6,044 nt of DNA from a bacterium (GTDB taxonomy: Bacteria > JAMCPX01): NCBI GenBank assembly GCA_021789095.1, contig JAJYJX010000138.1, forward strand, positions 1 through 6,044, given 5' to 3'. Within the stretch, counting starts at the first letter, position 1. Each line of letters opens with the position of its first letter. The notes beneath the pieces were generated by a model. The model saw nothing but the letters and a program-made list of their open reading frames with translations. It had not been told where the DNA came from and did not search any database. A program made the position numbers and the translations under genes. Positions 1 to 5,901 of the stretch are shown here, one piece after another.

Positions 1-258
1 AAGATTTTGCATGGGAAGACGGAGATCGATGTTCTTGGTTTTCTCTTCAAACAGTGCTTCGAGCACGGCAAGGTACAGGTCTTCCTTGCTCTTGAAAATG
101 TAGTAGATCAAAGCCTTGTTCACTCCGGCCTTGGCGGCAATAATGTCAACCCTTGCGCCTGGCAGACCGTGCTTGGCGAATTCTCGGGCCGCCGCATCCA
201 GTATGCGCGTTTTAGTTCTGTTTAAATCCCGTCGGTTTGTGGCATTTTTTTTCTTCAC
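1..258 (-). CDS. TetR/AcrR-family transcriptional regulator, N-terminal part (runs off the left edge)
   Basis: The 86 visible residues hold a TetR-type DNA-binding domain. A basic N-terminus (VKKKNATNRRDLNRTK) leads into helix 1 (RILDAAAREFAKHG, residues 19-31), then helices 2-3 with the recognition helix (VDIIAAKAGVNKALIYYIFKSKEDLYLAV, about 38-65). The small-aromatic stretch IYYIFKSKEDLY is the family hallmark. The ligand-binding C-terminal domain lies outside the window. The GTG at 258 is chosen because an in-frame TGA lies two codons upstream and any later start would cut into the DNA-binding domain. An AGGGAG ribosome binding site (269-274) precedes it by 10 nt. It is the last visible gene in a minus-strand series with acyl-CoA dehydrogenase remnants. 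TetR regulators of acyl-CoA metabolism are common in such operons, so a fatty- or aromatic-acyl-CoA ligand is inferred, not seen. The palindrome at 1850-1869 is its candidate operator. Confidence 0.9.
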   Translation of the reverse strand, partial: MKKKNATNRRDLNRTKTRILDAAAREFAKHGLPGARVDIIAAKAGVNKALIYYIFKSKEDLYLAVLEALFEEKTKNIDLRLPMQNL

Positions 259-338
259 AAATCATAAGCTCCCTATGTTACTGAGTGCTTGCGTACAGAA
301 TCCATGAATTTATTTATCAGATCCACCTCAGTACCAAG

Positions 339-1142
339 TTATTTATAACAAAACGGGCAGTTGTCCTCTACCCCAAGTTCATGCTGACATATCCTATTAA
401 GAATTTGCAACTCTTTCGCCAATGCCCCGGCTGACAAATGATCCTTGATTATGCAGCCAAGAATATCTTCGACTGCAAGATTTGCTGTACTAAGTGTTGC
501 CGGCAATGGAATTTCCCTCTTGCCGACATATAAATAATGTCCGGAAAAGGTAACCGGACTATCGATTCCACCATTCAATATCTGAATTAACGCTTCCACA
601 TCTTCCAGACCAAGAAAGGTCAACCGGGACATGAGGAACCCCGAGCCTGAAATCAATGGAATACTATTTTTATGCTGTCTCAATTTCCTGAAAAACCGGA
701 TTTTCCGGAATCGTAATGCCATAAATCCGATATCCGACAGCACGTTGGCGGGGATGGTTAAATAATAGAGAATTTTTTTGAAAGGGGATTTGGCGGATTT
801 TTTATGCGGGAAACAACAGTCATTGGACCCTGTAGCCAGCGACCCGGCGAAATCCATGCCTTCTCCGGAAACCCCATGTACTGCCTGCGAGGGAACCTTT
901 TGAGCTTCGGGCAGAATCAGCCTCTCGGCCTCTCGATAGACCAGCCCGCCTTTGCGAACCAGTATGAAGTAGGCCAGCACGGCAAATAGCAGGAATCCTA
1001 TTATCCAGCTTAAGTAGGCATTGACCAGTATTTTGTTTATTCCGCGGATAATGAGACTTGCAGCGATGGCAGAGCCAAGGCCGTAAATAATTATAAGGCG
1101 AAATTGGAGGACTTTCCTTCGTGGAGGTTCTGAAGAGCCCAT
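339..1142 (-). CDS. Unrecognised membrane protein with two N-terminal transmembrane helices
   Basis: I do not recognise this 267-residue protein. A basic N-terminus (PPRRK) is followed by two hydrophobic segments, about residues 16-32 (LIIIYGLGSAIAASLII) and 44-62 (LSWIIGFLLFAVLAYFILV). This suggests a hairpin in the cytoplasmic membrane with both ends inside. The remainder (about 200 residues) looks soluble, with a basic patch FRKIRFFRKLR near residues 146-156, an acidic/hydrophobic helical stretch (LEDVEALIQILNGG) and a short Cys pair near the C-terminus (NCPFCYK) that could bind a metal or be redox-active. The ATG at 1142 overlaps the dehydrogenase-like fragment at 1091-1204 in another frame and has only a poor ribosome binding site, so the true start, or even the original N-terminus, may have been altered by a deletion. 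Expression is uncertain. It lies 80 bp upstream of the TetR gene on the same strand. It could be a genuine gene of the old operon or an ORF retained by chance in decaying DNA. Confidence 0.55.
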   Translation of the reverse strand: MGSSEPPRRKVLQFRLIIIYGLGSAIAASLIIRGINKILVNAYLSWIIGFLLFAVLAYFILVRKGGLVYREAERLILPEAQKVPSQAVHGVSGEGMDFAGSLATGSNDCCFPHKKSAKSPFKKILYYLTIPANVLSDIGFMALRFRKIRFFRKLRQHKNSIPLISGSGFLMSRLTFLGLEDVEALIQILNGGIDSPVTFSGHYLYVGKREIPLPATLSTANLAVEDILGCIIKDHLSAGALAKELQILNRICQHELGVEDNCPFCYK

Positions 1143-1204
1143 GCCCCATACCTGGCTGCGGTCTCGGCAAACAAGGATATCTCTTCGGTCTCATACCATT
1201 CCAT
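1091..1204 (-). pseudogene. Truncated start of a possible second acyl-CoA dehydrogenase
   Basis: Two bases after the stop of the preceding dehydrogenase remnant, an ATG at 1204 follows a strong GGAGGGGG ribosome binding site at 8 nt spacing, a classic coupled operon junction. The reading frame gives 37 residues beginning MEWYETEEISLFAETAARY and ends in TAA at 1091-1093. Openings of the form TEE-x-x-x-F-x-x-T-A/V-R-x-F are typical of the first helix of acyl-CoA dehydrogenases, a family of about 380 residues. Tandem dehydrogenase genes are common in acyl-CoA degradation operons. After about residue 20 the resemblance stops and the DNA becomes the 5' part of the membrane-protein ORF in another frame, which suggests a deletion junction near 1140. 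Family assignment from so short a piece is tentative. It could instead be a short leader peptide. Confidence 0.45.
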
Positions 1205-1206
1205 GT

Positions 1207-1808
1207 TTAATACCCCCTCCAGGTTCTTGCCTGGTCTTTGAAATGGGTAATCCGGTTGGCCTGATTGGTACCCTCATAAATCATGGTGAGCTTGGCGTCG
1301 CGGTATGACTTTTCCACGGGCCCCGGATGTATTTCTCCAAGATGTAGGGATCAATAGATAACAGTCCGCAAGAGAGACCTGCCGAATGGACACCTATGGC
1401 GCTCGCAACTCCGGCACATCCAACTGCTATTTCTTCTACCCTAGCCGCCATGAGCAACACGCCCCCGCCAACACCCTCGAATGCCTCCGGTATAATCAAC
1501 GAGAAAAAACGGTATTTGCATGCATCTTTCATCAGGTCCCATGCAAAGTAAGAGTGATCCAGTTTAACCCTTTGATCAATTTCCACGGCCCGCGGCCGCA
1601 CATATTTATCTGTGAACTCCCTCGCCCGACTCCTCACCTCCTGAAGCTGCCGGAAGTAGGTTGCAGGAAATCGCCGGGCGACCCTGAAAGAATTGTCAAT
1701 CTCTTCCCAAGAGAACGGAAAATCCGAATAAGCGGACTTCGTCTCCCTGACCGGGAGAATATCATCAAAGATCGTCGTTGGTTCATGTTTAACTGCTTCT
1801 TGTTCCAT
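1207..1808 (-). pseudogene. Acyl-CoA dehydrogenase remnant with out-of-frame internal deletion
   Basis: The N-terminal part reads from ATG 1808 for about 165 residues: a helical dehydrogenase N-domain (YFRQLQEVRSRAREFTDKYVRPRAVEIDQ), then FFSLIIPEAFEGVGGG, matching the family's L-x-x-P-E-x-x-G-G-x-G pattern, then VEEIAVGCAGVASAIGVHSAGL. After LEKYIRG this frame yields nonsense and stops at TGA 1281-1283. In another frame, 1317-1207 encodes VEKSYRDAKLTMIYEGTNQ and on to TAA. That is the C-terminal hallmark of the family (x-Y-R-D-A-K-x-x-x-I-Y-E-G-T-N), normally some 200 or more residues further on. The FAD-binding beta-barrel and the usual catalytic glutamate region are therefore missing, and the junction (about 1318-1330) is out of frame. 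Intact enzymes are FAD-dependent alpha,beta-dehydrogenases that pass electrons to electron-transfer flavoprotein. This one cannot be active. The start at 1808 has a weak AGAAGAG ribosome binding site (1814-1820). Confidence 0.88.
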
Positions 1809-1849
1809 GATCGCTCTTCTTTTTTATCCAAATATTACTTTCCCATTAA

Positions 1850-1869
1850 TTAACTAACTGGTTAGTTAA
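1850..1869. promoter_or_regulatory. 20-bp palindromic operator, probable TetR-family site
   Basis: TTAACTAACTGGTTAGTTAA pairs at 18 of 20 positions (nine of ten base pairs; only the central T/G fails). Palindromes of this size are the usual targets of TetR-family dimers. It covers the -10 element and the predicted start point of the promoter serving the dehydrogenase remnant, where bound protein would block transcription. The TetR gene at the left edge is the obvious candidate partner, but that pairing is inference. The site lies about 90 bp upstream of the SMR transporter start, so it could also affect the divergent gene. Confidence 0.72.
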
Positions 1870-1894
1870 CAGTATAACCTCCAGGGTTTGTCAA
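1866..1894 (-). promoter_or_regulatory. Candidate sigma70-type promoter for the dehydrogenase remnant
   Basis: On the minus strand a perfect TTGACA -35 box (1894-1889) is followed by a 17-bp spacer and TGTTAA (1871-1866), a poor -10 with three of six consensus bases. The weak -10 overlaps the palindrome, and transcription would start near its centre (about 1859). The perfect -35 and exact spacing support it. The -10 is the weak point, and the TATAC just upstream is spaced too closely to the -35 box to serve. Confidence 0.5.
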
Positions 1895-1946
1895 GCGGTA
1901 TAGACAAGGTGTGGAATGTATAGTATCTTTACAGCATTAAGTTCTT

Positions 1947-1953
1947 AAGGAGG
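1947..1953 (+). promoter_or_regulatory. Strong ribosome binding site of the SMR transporter
   Basis: AAGGAGG lies 6 nt before the ATG at 1960. It is a near-perfect anti-16S match at good spacing and fixes the start codon. It contrasts with the weak sites of the four-gene operon to the right. I could not find a convincing -35/-10 pair for this gene. TATAGT at 1919-1924 is a possible -10 without a well-placed -35. Confidence 0.85.
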
Positions 1954-1959
1954 AACACA

Positions 1960-2283
1960 ATGTACTGGATTTATTTAATCTTAGCGATTCTCTTTGAGGT
2001 CTCAGGCACTACAAATATGAAGCTGTCCTCTGGGTTCACGAAAGTCCTGCCAACCGTGCTGATGTTTCTTTTTTATGCATTAAGCTTTACCGCAATGACC
2101 TTCGCAATAAAGAAGATTGATGTGGGCGTCGCCTATGCAATATGGTCAGGCCTTGGGACCACACTTATAGCAATAATAGGCATTGTATGGTTTAAAGAAC
2201 CCGCTGCTGGAATAAAGCTGATCTCAATCGGGTTGATCATAATAGGAGTGGTTGGCTTAAATCTCAGCGGAGGAACGCATTGA
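1960..2283 (+). CDS. Small multidrug resistance (SMR) family efflux transporter
   Basis: A 107-residue protein with four hydrophobic helices (about residues 2-20, 30-48, 57-76, 84-103), the exact size and plan of the SMR family, whose members work as antiparallel dimers in the cytoplasmic membrane and exchange protons for small cationic compounds. The essential membrane glutamate is present as Glu13 in LFEVSGTTNMK, and the helix-3 signature YAIWSGLG supplies Tyr59 and Trp62, matching EmrE Tyr60 and Trp63. Tyr39 matches EmrE Tyr40. The G-T-T-x-M-K sequence after the glutamate and the WSG motif resemble the Qac/EmrE drug-exporter branch more than the SugE/Gdx guanidinium branch (usually W-A-I-G-L-K and WTG), but the substrate cannot be settled by eye. 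It is a single gene, convergent with the glycosyltransferase (55-bp gap) and divergent from the dehydrogenase remnant. It looks intact. Confidence 0.93.
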   Translation: MYWIYLILAILFEVSGTTNMKLSSGFTKVLPTVLMFLFYALSFTAMTFAIKKIDVGVAYAIWSGLGTTLIAIIGIVWFKEPAAGIKLISIGLIIIGVVGLNLSGGTH

Positions 2284-2338
2284 CTTTTTATTTTAAATAA
2301 TCAACCGGGCAAGGGAATTTTGTATATTCTATGCGATC

Positions 2339-3505
2339 TCATGCAGTTACTATCTGCCTTATCAATTGCTCAATTGCAGAGACATTGTTTTGTATGCCAA
2401 AGCGCGCCTTGGCCTTCTCCCTTGCCTTATCAGCAATTGACTTTCTCAAATCAGGATCACCTGCTGCCCTTAAAATAGCATGTGAAAGTGCATCCCGACT
2501 GCCAGCCCTGTAGAGTATCCCGTCTGTCCCGTGCTCGATAAGTTCCGGAGGTCCTCCCTTATCCGGAGCAATAACAACCTTCCCTGCTGCCATACCCTCC
2601 ATGACAACCTGTCCAAGTCCTTCTGTTATAAGCGTACTAAGTACAATTACATCGCTGCTTTCTATAAAATCATCCACATCGTCCCTGAAACCTGTAAATA
2701 GCATATGATCTTGCATGCCGTATGATTTAACCATGTTTTTCAAATGCATCATGTACTGTTCATTCCCTTTAAAAATATCCCCGACTATAAGGAATCTTAT
2801 CTTGCTGTCACGTTTTATGCATTCTCTTGCCGCATTGATAAAAAGCTCCTGGCCTTTTATGGGACTGACTCTGCCAACGTTAGAAATGATAATATATTTT
2901 TGCTTTTTCCATTCTGTCAGCACATCCGGTAATTTATGATCTGCATGAATAAATCTATCAAGTACAACCCCGTCATATACTACATTTATTTTTTGAGGAC
3001 AGCATGGGTTTACAAATGATGCGACTGCATTGCTTATAACTATCAACCTGTCAGACAACCTGCATAAAAACGACCGGTAAACCCGGGACAATCCCGGATA
3101 ACTATCATAAAGTTCCCTTATATGGCAGACATGCGGTCTGCGTGTTATGAAAGCTGATAAAGCAGAGCCAACGATTATGCTCGTGTTAGAATATACAAGC
3201 GCAATGCCTTCTTTCTTTATTATCCTCGCAAGCCTTATCACGCTGCAAGGCAGTTTTAGTATATAAAATAAAAATCTTATGCTTCGGAATACACCCTTTC
3301 TTATGACCCATGGATCTGTTATGTATACAGCAACACCTATAGACCTGAATTTCTCCGAAAGTTCCCCCTCAAACGGAAGTACAATAACAGGAGTAAATTG
3401 TTCTTTATCAATCCTTTTTACAAGTTCATATAAACATCTGTCCGAACCGTACATCTCTGATGAGGAATGAACAAACAGTATCCTGACAGGCCCGGTGCGC
3501 ATCAC
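2339..3505 (-). CDS. GT4-type glycosyltransferase (GT-B fold)
   Basis: This 388-residue protein has the normal length and plan of family GT4 enzymes, which transfer a sugar from a nucleotide-sugar donor, usually at the cytoplasmic membrane face during synthesis of lipopolysaccharide, capsule or glycolipid. The N-terminal acceptor domain begins VRILFVHSSSEMYGSDRCLYELVKRI (residues 7-32). The donor domain begins near 203 with IIISNVGRVSPIKGQELFINAA, where Arg212 and Lys217 sit at the phosphate-binding positions. The E-x7-E motif is Glu295...Glu303 in TEGLGQVVMEGMAAG, followed by GGPPELI. It is the last gene of the operon. The GTG at 3505 overlaps the DUF721 stop as GTGA, and the next codon is an ATG that could be the real start. 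Donor and acceptor cannot be read from sequence. No clear terminator follows in the 55 bp before the convergent SMR gene. Confidence 0.92.
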   Translation of the reverse strand: MMRTGPVRILFVHSSSEMYGSDRCLYELVKRIDKEQFTPVIVLPFEGELSEKFRSIGVAVYITDPWVIRKGVFRSIRFLFYILKLPCSVIRLARIIKKEGIALVYSNTSIIVGSALSAFITRRPHVCHIRELYDSYPGLSRVYRSFLCRLSDRLIVISNAVASFVNPCCPQKINVVYDGVVLDRFIHADHKLPDVLTEWKKQKYIIISNVGRVSPIKGQELFINAARECIKRDSKIRFLIVGDIFKGNEQYMMHLKNMVKSYGMQDHMLFTGFRDDVDDFIESSDVIVLSTLITEGLGQVVMEGMAAGKVVIAPDKGGPPELIEHGTDGILYRAGSRDALSHAILRAAGDPDLRKSIADKAREKAKARFGIQNNVSAIEQLIRQIVTA

Positions 3506-3804
3506 CTGTTGCCAAATTCCTGTTCTGCGCTTACATGGACCTTTATATCTTTTATATGCGGCATGTCAGACCTGGTATTTATATTTTTTAATATCCGGTG
3601 TTTGTTGTAGAGCAACTCCTGTAATGCGACGCCATTTTTAACCGCGACAAAAAGTATCCCGCTTTTCATTGATACCGGCTGCGAAATAGCTGATAGGTCC
3701 TTACCTGCAATATCTTTCCACTGTTCATACAGAATTAACCCCTCCATGCCCTGTTTTAATTTTGTACCATTTAATCCGGAAATTATTGTTTTAATGTCTT
3801 CCAT
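3502..3804 (-). CDS. DUF721 (DciA-like) small protein
   Basis: A 100-residue protein with the DUF721 pattern: an N-terminal helix (MEDIKTIISGLNG), a conserved Trp followed by IAG (LYEQWKDIAGKDLSAISQPVSM, Trp29), a strand pair (GILFVAVKNGVALQELLYNKHRILKNIN) and a final strand IKDIKVHV. The family includes DciA, which helps load the replicative helicase DnaB in bacteria lacking DnaC/DnaI, but many short members have no assigned role, and this one lacks any extra domain. A DciA function is therefore possible, not shown. It starts 4 bp after the helical-repeat gene and overlaps the glycosyltransferase by 4 bp, so its translation is probably coupled to both. No good ribosome binding site is visible before the ATG. 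Confidence 0.8.
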   Translation of the reverse strand: MEDIKTIISGLNGTKLKQGMEGLILYEQWKDIAGKDLSAISQPVSMKSGILFVAVKNGVALQELLYNKHRILKNINTRSDMPHIKDIKVHVSAEQEFGNR

Positions 3805-3808
3805 ATTT

Positions 3809-4564
3809 TTATATGGTCATACCCTGTGAAAGAATAATCCTTGCCTGCATCCTCTCAATGTCAGACAGCCTGTTGTCATTTATTATACTGAACAGATCAA
3901 CGCGCAAAAGCTCCGGAAGTATGCTCAAGGTTATATCAGACGGCGTATAAGGGTTCAGCGCAAGTGCGCACAGTATGCTGTACCGGTGCCGCCATTTCTC
4001 ATGATTGTAGATCGTTCTTAAGACTCTATTCGTATTGGGCATTCTCGACGCTATCTTGACAACGTCTCTTTCCGTTATCCTTGGATTGTTCAGCAGTCCA
4101 TGAATAACAGATGGTTCCGGATCATAAAGAAGTTTTTCTATAACATCCCGGTTATGTGATTTAGACAACGATTTTCTAAAGCCCAGAGGCATACTTTCCA
4201 TTCGTGAGTCCTGAAGCGGCTCATCTATCTCCCTGCTCCTCGGTGAAAACATACTGTCAATCAGGAATACCAAAAAGTCTTTATAACCTTTTTCTGCGGC
4301 AGTCCTTGTCAGCTCGTACATGCCTTTTTCGCCAAGGCTGTTTTTGAGCAGGGCCTTATTTGTAAACAGAGCGACGACATCAAGATACTTTTCTTCTTTC
4401 TGATATGCCATAACGATCACGCGCATGATGATATCCACAAGTGTATCTACCGGTATTGCTTTTATTTTCTGCGAAAATACGCTTTCTCTTATCGGGGGCT
4501 CTTTGTAGATGATAAGTTTGTTTACAAGATCTGATGCAAGCTGTTTAATATCATTTTCTGCCAT
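3809..4564 (-). CDS. Uncharacterised all-helical repeat protein
   Basis: A 251-residue protein, apparently soluble and helical, with no signal peptide or membrane segment. The C-terminal half contains two related units: LLYDPEPSVIHGLLNNPRIT followed by ERDVVKIAS (residues 145-173), and a later SILCALALNPYTPSDITLSIL (196-216). Both carry the pattern L-x-x-NP-x-(I/T)T-x-x-(D/I)-(V/T)-x-x-I, like HEAT-type or leucine-rich-variant repeats, which usually serve as protein-binding scaffolds. From memory, similar NP-x-T repeat proteins occur beside zinc-ribbon/DUF3426 genes in deltaproteobacteria. No function is known to me. The gene starts 3 bp after the zinc-ribbon gene and ends 4 bp before the DUF721 gene, which ties it into the operon. 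The ATG at 4564 has no strong ribosome binding site, so reinitiation after the upstream stop is likely. Confidence 0.82.
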   Translation of the reverse strand: MAENDIKQLASDLVNKLIIYKEPPIRESVFSQKIKAIPVDTLVDIIMRVIVMAYQKEEKYLDVVALFTNKALLKNSLGEKGMYELTRTAAEKGYKDFLVFLIDSMFSPRSREIDEPLQDSRMESMPLGFRKSLSKSHNRDVIEKLLYDPEPSVIHGLLNNPRITERDVVKIASRMPNTNRVLRTIYNHEKWRHRYSILCALALNPYTPSDITLSILPELLRVDLFSIINDNRLSDIERMQARIILSQGMTI

Positions 4565-4567
4565 AAT

Positions 4568-5668
4568 CTATTGTACACTTGGATGCGCACTTTTCGGTAT
4601 AACAGCAAAGGAGGTAATATTATCGGGAACATCGAAGAGCACAACCATAAATGGTATGCTGGTTTTTGGAGGTATGTTAAAGTTTTTTAACGATTGGCCC
4701 ATCTCATTGTTGAGGTTTGAATTAATCTGATCGCTTGTTAATGTTCTGAGATCATCGTCTGACAGCATATTACCTGCAAAAAAGTCTTTTGTAGCAATAA
4801 GATTGTTGTTATTGTCTGATATATTTGCTGTAAGCTTTATAAAGCTTACAGGATGCTCGGTTGTATTGGTAACATTTCCCTCTATAACAAATAACTGCTG
4901 ACCTCTTATATTCTTTAAAAAGTATCCCCTGGAATCACTTACGTTAACACCGATATTTATAGGCTTATGCGAGGTAGTGTAGCTTGACACTATCTGGAAT
5001 ACGTTGGCACCGATATTTAAAAGCTGGGATCTGTATATATAGGTGAAATAGCCTGCAACAGCAATTACAACAAGTATGAACAATGATTTAATAATTTTTT
5101 TTACAGTAAGTAATACAGTTTTGGGGATATATTCTGATCTTCCCTGTTTTATCGATTCTCTTACAACATGTTCAACTGTCGGGTTGGACAGTTTTGGTTC
5201 GTTATAATCATTAACCGGTATATTTTGCGGACCTTCTGTGGGAACTTCATTTATTACTTCATCAGTCGGTTGCATTGAACCTGTATTCCGTGGTGTCTCG
5301 ATCTCAGGTGTCCATTCAATGGCCGCAGGCTCCTCCTTCGGCTGCTTCTCCTTGCCTTCTGACTTCTCTCCGGTCAGATCTGACCAGTCAAATTCAGTAC
5401 CTGTGTCTGGTGTTTTTTGCTGCTGTGAAGTAATAGTATTGATTGTTTCATTAATTGCTTTGTCAAGATCATTATGAATATCCAGCTGCGTTCCCGGATC
5501 CTTACCGTCCAGATCCGGCTGTACAATCTTTTGAATATCTTCGGGCTTTGGTTTTTTTACAATGAATGTGTTGCCGCATTTTGAGCATCTTACCTTCACG
5601 CCTTCCTCGGTAATAGTGGTATCATCCAGCTTGTACTTTGTATTGCATTTATCACATATAACAATCAT
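4568..5668 (-). CDS. MJ0042-type zinc-ribbon, single-pass membrane protein with DUF3426 domain
   Basis: A 366-residue protein in four parts. Residues 1-38 form a zinc ribbon with Cys5, Cys8, Cys28 and Cys31 (VICDKCNTKYKLDD, then GVKVRCSKCGNTF). Residues 40-180 are an acidic, Pro/Gln/Asn/Thr-rich linker that looks disordered. A transmembrane helix spans about 194-212 (IKSLFILVVIAVAGYFTYIY), after a basic stretch (VKKIIK). Residues 235-355 match the DUF3426 pattern (QQLFVIEGNVTNTTEHPVSFIKL, a later FAGNMLSDDDLRTL, then IPPKTSIPFMVVLFDVP), probably a beta-sandwich outside the membrane. The ribbon would thus sit in the cytoplasm and DUF3426 in the periplasm. Its role is unknown. Such proteins may sense or scaffold at the envelope, which is inference. 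It is the first gene of the operon, with a promoter 15 bp upstream and almost no leader. Confidence 0.9.
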   Translation of the reverse strand: MIVICDKCNTKYKLDDTTITEEGVKVRCSKCGNTFIVKKPKPEDIQKIVQPDLDGKDPGTQLDIHNDLDKAINETINTITSQQQKTPDTGTEFDWSDLTGEKSEGKEKQPKEEPAAIEWTPEIETPRNTGSMQPTDEVINEVPTEGPQNIPVNDYNEPKLSNPTVEHVVRESIKQGRSEYIPKTVLLTVKKIIKSLFILVVIAVAGYFTYIYRSQLLNIGANVFQIVSSYTTSHKPINIGVNVSDSRGYFLKNIRGQQLFVIEGNVTNTTEHPVSFIKLTANISDNNNNLIATKDFFAGNMLSDDDLRTLTSDQINSNLNNEMGQSLKNFNIPPKTSIPFMVVLFDVPDNITSFAVIPKSAHPSVQ

Positions 5669-5682
5669 ATTTTTCTTTTTTT

Positions 5683-5711
5683 AATATAACAGCTTCTTTA
5701 TAAACTGGCAA
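5683..5711 (-). promoter_or_regulatory. Sigma70-type promoter of the four-gene operon
   Basis: On the minus strand TTGCCA (5711-5706, five of six consensus bases), a 17-bp spacer and TATATT (5688-5683, five of six) form a good promoter between the 5S terminator and the zinc-ribbon gene. Transcription should begin near 5676, leaving only about 8 nt before the ATG at 5668. The sequence between the -10 box and ATG is almost all A with one G and holds no usable Shine-Dalgarno sequence, so the first gene may be translated as a near-leaderless message. Confidence 0.78.
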
Positions 5712-5713
5712 CT

Positions 5714-5747
5714 GGGAAAATAAAAAGCCCCCGCCGCAGGCGGGGGC
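5714..5747 (-). terminator. Intrinsic terminator of the rRNA operon
   Basis: A perfect 9-bp GC stem (GCCCCCGCC at 5747-5739 pairing with GGCGGGGGC at 5735-5727, TGC loop) is followed on the minus strand by TTTTTATTTT. It begins 6 nt after the 5S 3' end and should stop rRNA transcription before the zinc-ribbon operon, which has its own promoter just beyond. Confidence 0.95.
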
Positions 5748-5753
5748 ATAAAA

Positions 5754-5756
<3 letters not shown>
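5747..5756 (-). repeat. GGATTTTATG repeat, copy after 5S rRNA
   Basis: On the minus strand GGATTTTATG spans the 5S 3' end and its trailer. The same 10 bases recur at 5892-5901, again right at an rRNA 3' end. They may mark rRNA processing or be chance in AT-rich spacer DNA. Confidence 0.5.
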
Positions 5757-5871
<115 letters not shown>

Positions 5872-5891
5872 AAAATTACTTAAATTGAATA

Positions 5892-5901
5892 CATAAAATC
5901 C
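5892..5901 (-). repeat. GGATTTTATG repeat, copy after 23S rRNA
   Basis: This is an exact second copy of the 10 bases at the 5S 3' end, located at the predicted 23S 3' end in the 23S-5S spacer. The rest of the spacer is AT-rich with no other recognisable element. Confidence 0.5.

Noticed and set aside
7-307. Plus-strand open frames over the left edge
   Set aside because: They are antisense shadows of the TetR gene. The minus-strand frame has a clear DNA-binding domain, and these show no family features.
696-708. Small inverted repeat CCGGA-TTT-TCCGG
   Set aside because: It lies within the membrane-protein ORF, is explained by the repeated FRK residues, and has no T-tract to act as a terminator.
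820-1194. Minus-strand 124-codon frame overlapping the membrane protein
   Set aside because: The translation is rich in Arg, Pro and Ser with no structure, typical of an out-of-frame reading. It overlaps better candidates.
1386-1853. Plus-strand 155-codon frame
   Set aside because: It lies antisense to the dehydrogenase N-terminal region, which has unmistakable family motifs. The plus-strand product looks random.
2284-2338. Possible terminator between the convergent SMR and glycosyltransferase genes
   Set aside because: Only an imperfect A/T inverted repeat (TTATTTTAAATAA) is present. No GC stem is visible for either direction.
5872-5900. tRNA or other RNA gene in the 23S-5S spacer
   Set aside because: The spacer is about 29 nt, far too short for a tRNA.
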